Origin: Longimicrobium sp.
Lineage (GTDB): Bacteria; Gemmatimonadota; Gemmatimonadetes; Longimicrobiales; Longimicrobiaceae
Assembly: GCA_036389135.1 (NCBI GenBank)
Contig: DASVQP010000074.1
Coordinates: 1-63,210 of the forward strand
Reading direction: 5' to 3'
DNA: 63,210 bases
The position numbers and the translations under genes are program-made. Shown one piece after another: positions 58,726 to 63,210 of this stretch (position 1 is the first letter of the stretch; every line of letters starts with the position of its first letter). Under the pieces are notes generated by a model. It was not told the origin of the DNA. It saw only the letters and a program-made list of their open reading frames with translations, and did not search any database.

Positions 58726-60843
58726 TCAGTGGCGATGCGCCGGCTGCGCATCGGGGCGCCGCTGCCCGCGTCCTCCGCCGGTGTGCGCGGCGGGGCGGGG
58801 CGCACCGTGGCCCCCCGGGTTCGACGGACGTTCTCCGGGCCGCACCACCTGCAGCACCTGCATCATCCCGCGCTCCTCGTGGCCCAGGATGTGGCAGTGC
58901 ATCACGAAGTGGCCCGTGGGCGGGCCGCACTTGCCGTCCTTGCACCCCTCGAAGCTGGCGTAGCGCTGCGTGATGAAGACGTATGCGGAATCGACGATGG
59001 CGCCCGTGCTGTCCACGGTGGGCGACGGCAGGGGGAGCACGTCCAGCCAGATCGGCGATCCTCTCCTCGCCGCCGCGTTCAGCTCCTGGTACAGCGGTAA
59101 GAACGCGTCCTGGGCGTTCGGGGCGTGCACCGAGTCCACCTGGAAGGGGTTGATGTGGATGTGGAACGGGTGGTTGATCTGGTTGACGCTGTGGTTCACG
59201 ATCTTCCACGTCTGCGTCGAGTCCAGCACCATCGGCATGGAGGTGCCGCGCGCGTTGGACGGCACGAAGACCACCGTGTCGTTGAACCTCTGCCGGGGCG
59301 ACGGTGCGCTTCCCAGAAAGAACTGGGTGGGGGTCGTGTCGTTTCCCGGGTGCCAGGCGTCGGTGAATACGACCACCGCGGTGTCACGCGCCGGCGTGAG
59401 GTTCGTGGCGATGAAGGCCGGTGGGGCAGGAATGGCCGTCCCCAGATAGGCCGCGAGGTTCGGCATGCTCGCCGGGATGCCCGTGCTGCTCGCCTTCCGG
59501 GCCGGGTCGACGACCACGCGGAACAGCAGGTAGGCGGTCGAGTCGGTGAACTGCGGGTCGCCGGCGCTGGCGCGCGTCCGCCGCGGGAGCACCGGCCTGC
59601 GCGTGCGCCGCCCGGAGCCGGGATTGTGGCGGACCCGGAAGTGATGCGTCCCGGTCCGCGGCGGCGCCTGCACGATCAGGTCGAGCCGGTTGCCCGCCCC
59701 CATCAGCAAGACGGAATCGTTGCCCGCCGCGAGGTTGGCCGGGGCGAACTGCACCCCGTCGCGCGCCACCTCCACCACCACGGGCTCGTCGCCGGGGCGG
59801 TCCTCGAACCTGAACTCGAGCGTCTTGCTGTTCCTCGTCACGTTCTCGTTCACGATGCGCCAGCGCTGCACCTCGCCCGGCGCCATGTAGAGCGTCGGGA
59901 AGTTCTGCCCGTTCACCAGGGGCGGCACCTTGTCCAGGATGTTGGTCCTGTCGCCGTGCAGCAGCCCCAGGGTGGTGTCGATCTGCTGGAAGGCGATCAG
60001 GTGCTCGCGCAGGTTGTGATGCCGCGTGAAGCGGTCCACCCCCGTGGCGGGATCTTCCACGATGAAGGCCCCCGACATCCCGTTCGCCACCTGGATGGCC
60101 ACCGAGCCGTGCTTGTGCGGGTGGTACCAGTGCGTTCCCGGCGACTGGTTCATCGGCACGCGAAAGGAGTACAGGATGGAGTCGCCCGGCGCGATCACCA
60201 TCAGCACGTCGTCGCCCACCACCGTGGAGTTGCTGTCGGGGGTGACGTGCATCCCGTGATAGTGGATGTTGGTGTAGTTGGGCCCGTGGAAGCAGTCCTG
60301 GAACACGTCCCGCAGCGGTGAGGGGGGGCGGTGCCGCGCGGAGTCCGTCGCCGGGTACGACATGCAGACGTGGTTCGAGTCCGACGGGCTCGTGGGCGGG
60401 GGGAGCTTGTTCCTCAGCCAGATCTGCACCAGGTCGCCCGGCCGCACCCGGAAGGTGGGCCCCGGAAAGCGGGGCGTGAAGCGGGGATCGTTGGGCCGGT
60501 ACGCGGGGTCCGTGGTGGCGGCCAGGGTGTAGGCGCGCAGGGGGAGGGTGTCCGTGCTCAGCGTATGCGTGTTCACGGTGCTGTCTCCCACCGCCCTGCC
60601 GGCGCGCGTGACCGGCAGGTCGGCCATCGTAACGTCCAGCGTGGCGCTGAGCACGCCGTTCACCGATCTCACCTCCAGCGGGCTGGTGAGCGAGTCCTGG
60701 TAGAGCCGCGCGTGTGGCACCACCGGGCCTCTGTGCGTGCACCCGCCGGCCGCCGCGGCAACCGCCACCGCGAGCGTGGCAACGCCCAGCAGGTCCCTCG
60801 TCAGACGGCGGGGGCGTGGACCGGGAACGGGGCGTTCGGGCAT
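58726..60843 (-). CDS. large multicopper oxidase lipoprotein
   Basis: The 705-residue product has a lipoprotein signal (AVAAAAGGC). The copper ligands are intact: IHYHGMHV, THWYHPHKHGS, HPFHIHINPFQV and MHCHILGHEERGMM. It is about 200 residues longer than the oxidase at 25911: two insertions lie between cupredoxin domains (about residues 100-140 with SNHVCMSYPATDSARHRPPS, and the Arg-rich stretch RRTRRPVLPRRTR near 470), plus a Gly/His/Pro-rich tail. The family oxidises phenols or metals. The ATG at 60843 keeps the lipobox intact. Confidence 0.93.
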   Translation of the reverse strand: MPERPVPGPRPRRLTRDLLGVATLAVAVAAAAGGCTHRGPVVPHARLYQDSLTSPLEVRSVNGVLSATLDVTMADLPVTRAGRAVGDSTVNTHTLSTDTLPLRAYTLAATTDPAYRPNDPRFTPRFPGPTFRVRPGDLVQIWLRNKLPPPTSPSDSNHVCMSYPATDSARHRPPSPLRDVFQDCFHGPNYTNIHYHGMHVTPDSNSTVVGDDVLMVIAPGDSILYSFRVPMNQSPGTHWYHPHKHGSVAIQVANGMSGAFIVEDPATGVDRFTRHHNLREHLIAFQQIDTTLGLLHGDRTNILDKVPPLVNGQNFPTLYMAPGEVQRWRIVNENVTRNSKTLEFRFEDRPGDEPVVVEVARDGVQFAPANLAAGNDSVLLMGAGNRLDLIVQAPPRTGTHHFRVRHNPGSGRRTRRPVLPRRTRASAGDPQFTDSTAYLLFRVVVDPARKASSTGIPASMPNLAAYLGTAIPAPPAFIATNLTPARDTAVVVFTDAWHPGNDTTPTQFFLGSAPSPRQRFNDTVVFVPSNARGTSMPMVLDSTQTWKIVNHSVNQINHPFHIHINPFQVDSVHAPNAQDAFLPLYQELNAAARRGSPIWLDVLPLPSPTVDSTGAIVDSAYVFITQRYASFEGCKDGKCGPPTGHFVMHCHILGHEERGMMQVLQVVRPGERPSNPGGHGAPRPAAHTGGGRGQRRPDAQPAHRH

Positions 60844-60984
60844 CGGGAGCCCTCCGGGATGGCGGGTTTCGAGCGAGGCGGGGCAAGCCGCGCCGCCGAA
60901 GAGGAGCGCTTCGGCGGGAGGGGTGCCGTTGTACTGGCGGAATATGAACGCCGCCACCCGCACGCGCAACGATGCACTTGTGCG

Positions 60985-62190
60985 CTACGGGGCCGCTTGC
61001 CTGTGCGCCCGGATCGCGCGTACCAGCGCGCCCACCACCCGCCCGGGGGGAAGCGCGTCTTTGGGAAGCGCGCTGGTGTTGACCTGCACCACGACGGCGA
61101 CGCGGTCCCGCGGAAAGTACATCATTTCCGTGAGGTAGCCGGGAAAGAAGCCGCTGTGCCCCCAGCTCACTCCCAGCGGCAGCGGCCGCACGATGACTCC
61201 GAGCCCGTAGGTGGTCCCCTGGGGGCCGAGCGGAGCGGGGACGCCGCGCAGCATCTCCGCGCGCGTGGCGGAGTCCAGCACGGCGCCGGCGTACAGCTCG
61301 GTCGCCCAGCGCGCCAGGTCGCGCGGCGTGGAGGCCATCCCCCCGCCCGTCCACTCGAACTGTGGGTTGATGGCGAAGCGTCCATCCGCCCCGATCATCG
61401 CGTCCGTGCCGCCGAACGGGTTGCCGGCTCCCGCGTACCCCTGCGCCAGCCCGGGCAGCACCCGGCGGTCGGAGGGGATGGTCTCGCGCAGCCGCAGCGG
61501 GCGCAGGAAGCGCCGGGCGACCTCCTCGTAGTAGGGACGCCCGGTGATCTGCTCCACGATCATCCCCAGGACGATGTAGTTGGTGTCCGAGTAGTCCCAC
61601 CCCTGCCCCGCCGGGAAGGGAGCCCGCTCGCCCAGGACGTACGCGACCAGCTCCTCCGGCCGCCAGGCGCGGTCGGGATCGGCGGAGAGCGCGCGGGTGA
61701 ACTCGTCCTTGAACTCGTAGCGCATCACCCCGCTGCTGTGGTTCATCAGCTGCCGCACGGTGATGGAGCGCGCGTTGGGCAGGCGGTCGAACCAGGGCTC
61801 CCGGCCCAGGTAGCGCGAGATGGGTGCATCCAGCTCCAGCCGCCCCTCCCGCACCAGCTGCAGCGCGAGCGCCGCCGCGTACGTCTTCCCCACGCTCCCC
61901 TGAGGCAGGCGGTGTGCGGGCGTCAGCGCCACCCGCCGCGTCGTGTCCGACCACCCCGCCGCAATCCCGAACGCCGGCCCGCCCACGAACGCTACCCCCA
62001 CCGAAAGCCCCGGGTACCCGCTCACGCCGTACAGCGAGTCCACCAACGGCCGCAGCCGCGCCTCCCAAGCCGCGGGCGACGGCCCCGCCCCGCCTCCGCG
62101 CGCACCGCCGCACGCCGTCCACAGGGGAAGCGCGCCCAGCAGCACCAGCGCGAGGTGGCGGAATGCCGGCCGGATCGATGGAAGTCGCAT
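60985..62190 (-). CDS. serine hydrolase, class C beta-lactamase family
   Basis: The 401-residue product has a lipoprotein signal (ALVLLGALPLWTACGG) and the active-site motifs of the beta-lactamase/D-Ala-D-Ala peptidase-like (Beta-lactamase domain) family: S-x-x-K as GSVGKTYA, Y-x-N as YSDTNY, and the third box as WGHSG in place of K-T-G. The last change is usual in esterase- and peptidase-like members, so drug resistance need not follow. It is adjacent to the multicopper oxidase (141 bases). Confidence 0.9.
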   Translation of the reverse strand: MRLPSIRPAFRHLALVLLGALPLWTACGGARGGGAGPSPAAWEARLRPLVDSLYGVSGYPGLSVGVAFVGGPAFGIAAGWSDTTRRVALTPAHRLPQGSVGKTYAAALALQLVREGRLELDAPISRYLGREPWFDRLPNARSITVRQLMNHSSGVMRYEFKDEFTRALSADPDRAWRPEELVAYVLGERAPFPAGQGWDYSDTNYIVLGMIVEQITGRPYYEEVARRFLRPLRLRETIPSDRRVLPGLAQGYAGAGNPFGGTDAMIGADGRFAINPQFEWTGGGMASTPRDLARWATELYAGAVLDSATRAEMLRGVPAPLGPQGTTYGLGVIVRPLPLGVSWGHSGFFPGYLTEMMYFPRDRVAVVVQVNTSALPKDALPPGRVVGALVRAIRAHRQAAP

Positions 62191-62334
62191 CGCCGTGTGT
62201 GCGTGGGGGGTCAGCGCAGCGCTCTCGACATGCACACCAACCTGCGCGTTCCGGTCTGGTGAAGCCAGCCCGCGTCCGCGACCTTGTCATGACCGCGCGA
62301 TCCGCGCCGCCGAGCCCATTCCCGCGCCACGACA

Positions 62335-63105
62335 ATGCGTTACGCCCTGATCTCCGACATCCACGCCAACCTCCCGGCGCTGGAGGCCGTCCTCGCCCAC
62401 GTCGCCGACGCGGACGCGCTCTACCACCTGGGCGACCTGGTGGGGTACGCGCCGTGGCCCGACGAGACGGTGGCGTTGCTGCGGGAGCGCGGCGTGCACG
62501 GCGTGGCGGGGAACTACGACTCCACGGTCGCCGCGGACTACAAGCACTGCGGCTGCCGCTACGAGGATCCGCGCCAGGAGGAGCTTTCGCACCTGAGCTA
62601 CGCCTGGACGCGCGCCCACACCTCCGCCGCGACGAAGCGCGCGCTCGCGGCGCTCCCCTTCCGCATCGACCTGCGTCCGCTGGGCGGACACGCGCCGGGA
62701 CCTCGCGTGGTGCTGGTGCACGGCACGCCGACCCTCAACACGCTCTACTGGACGGAGGACCGCGACGACGCCTTCTGCCGGAAGATGGCCGCACATGCCT
62801 CACTGGCGGCGGGCGACGTGATCTGCTTCGGCCACACCCACAAGCCCTGGCACCGCGTGGTGGACGGGATGCACTTCGTCAACACCGGCTCCGTCGGCCG
62901 CCCCAAGGACGGCGATTGGCGCGCCGGCTACGTCCTCCTCGACGTCGGCGATGGGGACGTCCGCGCCGAGTTCATCCGCGTGGAGTACGACCTGGAGCGC
63001 GCCATGGATGGCATCCGCCGCAGCGACCTTCCCGAAGAGTTCGCGGAGTATCTGCGGACGGGCGGAAAGCCGGCCCTCACCCCCCCGACCCCCCTCTCCC
63101 GATAA
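62335..63105 (+). CDS. metallophosphoesterase (YfcE/MJ0936-like phosphodiesterase)
   Basis: The 256-residue cytoplasmic enzyme has all five metallophosphoesterase blocks: LISDIHANLPALEAVL (D-x-H), HLGDLVGYAPWP (G-D), GVAGNYDSTVAAD (G-N-x-D/H), VLVHGTPT (H-G) and ICFGHTHKPWH (G-H-x-H). It resembles the small YfcE-type family that hydrolyses phosphodiesters with Mn2+. The last residues overlap the hairpin at 63089. Confidence 0.93.
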   Translation: MRYALISDIHANLPALEAVLAHVADADALYHLGDLVGYAPWPDETVALLRERGVHGVAGNYDSTVAADYKHCGCRYEDPRQEELSHLSYAWTRAHTSAATKRALAALPFRIDLRPLGGHAPGPRVVLVHGTPTLNTLYWTEDRDDAFCRKMAAHASLAAGDVICFGHTHKPWHRVVDGMHFVNTGSVGRPKDGDWRAGYVLLDVGDGDVRAEFIRVEYDLERAMDGIRRSDLPEEFAEYLRTGGKPALTPPTPLSR

Positions 63106-63146
63106 CAGGAGAGGCTGGCGCCTCTGTTATCGAGAGAGGGGGGAGG
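63089..63146 (+). terminator. long hairpin at the end of the phosphoesterase gene
   Basis: CCCCCTCTCCCGATAACAGG and CCTCTGTTATCGAGAGAGGG pair over about 20 bases with few mismatches, overlapping the stop codon. G/C-rich arms without a T-tract suggest a terminator or an intergenic repeat. Confidence 0.6.
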
Positions 63147-63210
63147 TATTCGGCGATTCGTCGCGCCCACCCTTTTCGGCGCACCCACTAACGCTCCAGC
63201 ACCGAAACCC

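Noticed and set aside
59384-62335. 983-residue open frame on the minus strand across the oxidase and beta-lactamase-like genes
   Set aside because: Its sequence is Arg/Ala/Gly-rich in the way of a shadow frame of high-GC genes, and it overlaps two well-supported genes in other frames.

Overview
The window looks like a chromosomal segment of a high-GC Gram-negative bacterium, most likely a Gemmatimonadota member of the Longimicrobium type. That assignment is inference. It rests on two FtsX/MacB-type 'ADOP' permeases (one behind a PadR regulator), many lipoproteins with L-A-A-C lipoboxes, and short palindromic repeats between genes built from words such as CACGCGGAGACGCGGAGG and CACAGAGACACAGAGG. 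No rRNA, tRNA or CRISPR array was seen. || Layout. 0-8.3 kb: the 3' end of a group II intron abuts kynA (tryptophan 2,3-dioxygenase); then a one-domain response regulator, an Excalibur-type lipoprotein, a cupin lipoprotein, a padR-ADOP operon, a frameshifted membrane gene, a VOC protein and a lipoprotein. 8.3-21.6 kb: a long run of mostly minus-strand genes for small membrane proteins, hydrolases, methyltransferases and proteins of unknown function (CPCC, Dph6-like ATPase, DUF3592, DUF5995, DinB, DUF2809, TRIC-type channel), with a perfect 45-nt palindrome at 17.6 kb. 21.8-27.4 kb: a membrane PAS-GGDEF-EAL cyclic-di-GMP enzyme, orphan small genes, a GNAT protein and a multicopper oxidase. 27.7-32.3 kb: a visibly AT-richer accessory stretch of unknown genes and gene fragments. 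32.5-39.3 kb: lipoproteins, an M30-like metallopeptidase, a protein with a DisA-like nucleotide-cyclase fold, MmcQ and YdeI family genes, an intron copy that has lost its reverse-transcriptase ORF, and a MerR-TipAS regulator with a textbook 19-bp-spacer promoter. 39.5-47.3 kb: nudC, yihY, then an arsenic-type operon (arsR, flavoprotein, MFS exporter), followed upstream by a HicB-like gene, a 44-residue cysteine-rich peptide, a SigZ-like sigma factor and an amidohydrolase. 47.4-63.2 kb: a BlaI/BlaR1 deletion chimera, a TPR protein, hydrolases, methyltransferases, a frameshifted RibD_C gene, a second ADOP permease, an RsbRD-type histidine kinase, a second large multicopper oxidase, a class C beta-lactamase-like hydrolase and a metallophosphoesterase. 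|| Working together. The clearest functional unit is the metalloid block at 41.7-45.9 kb. Four nearby products (ArsR, the flavoprotein, the small peptide and the sigma factor) carry adjacent-cysteine pairs, four of them within or near their C-termini, which suggests shared thiol chemistry with As(III) or another soft metal. The rest is mostly single genes or two- to three-gene operons. Signs of genome flux are common: two intron remnants, three one-base frameshifts, a fused operon remnant and at least three dispersed repeat families.
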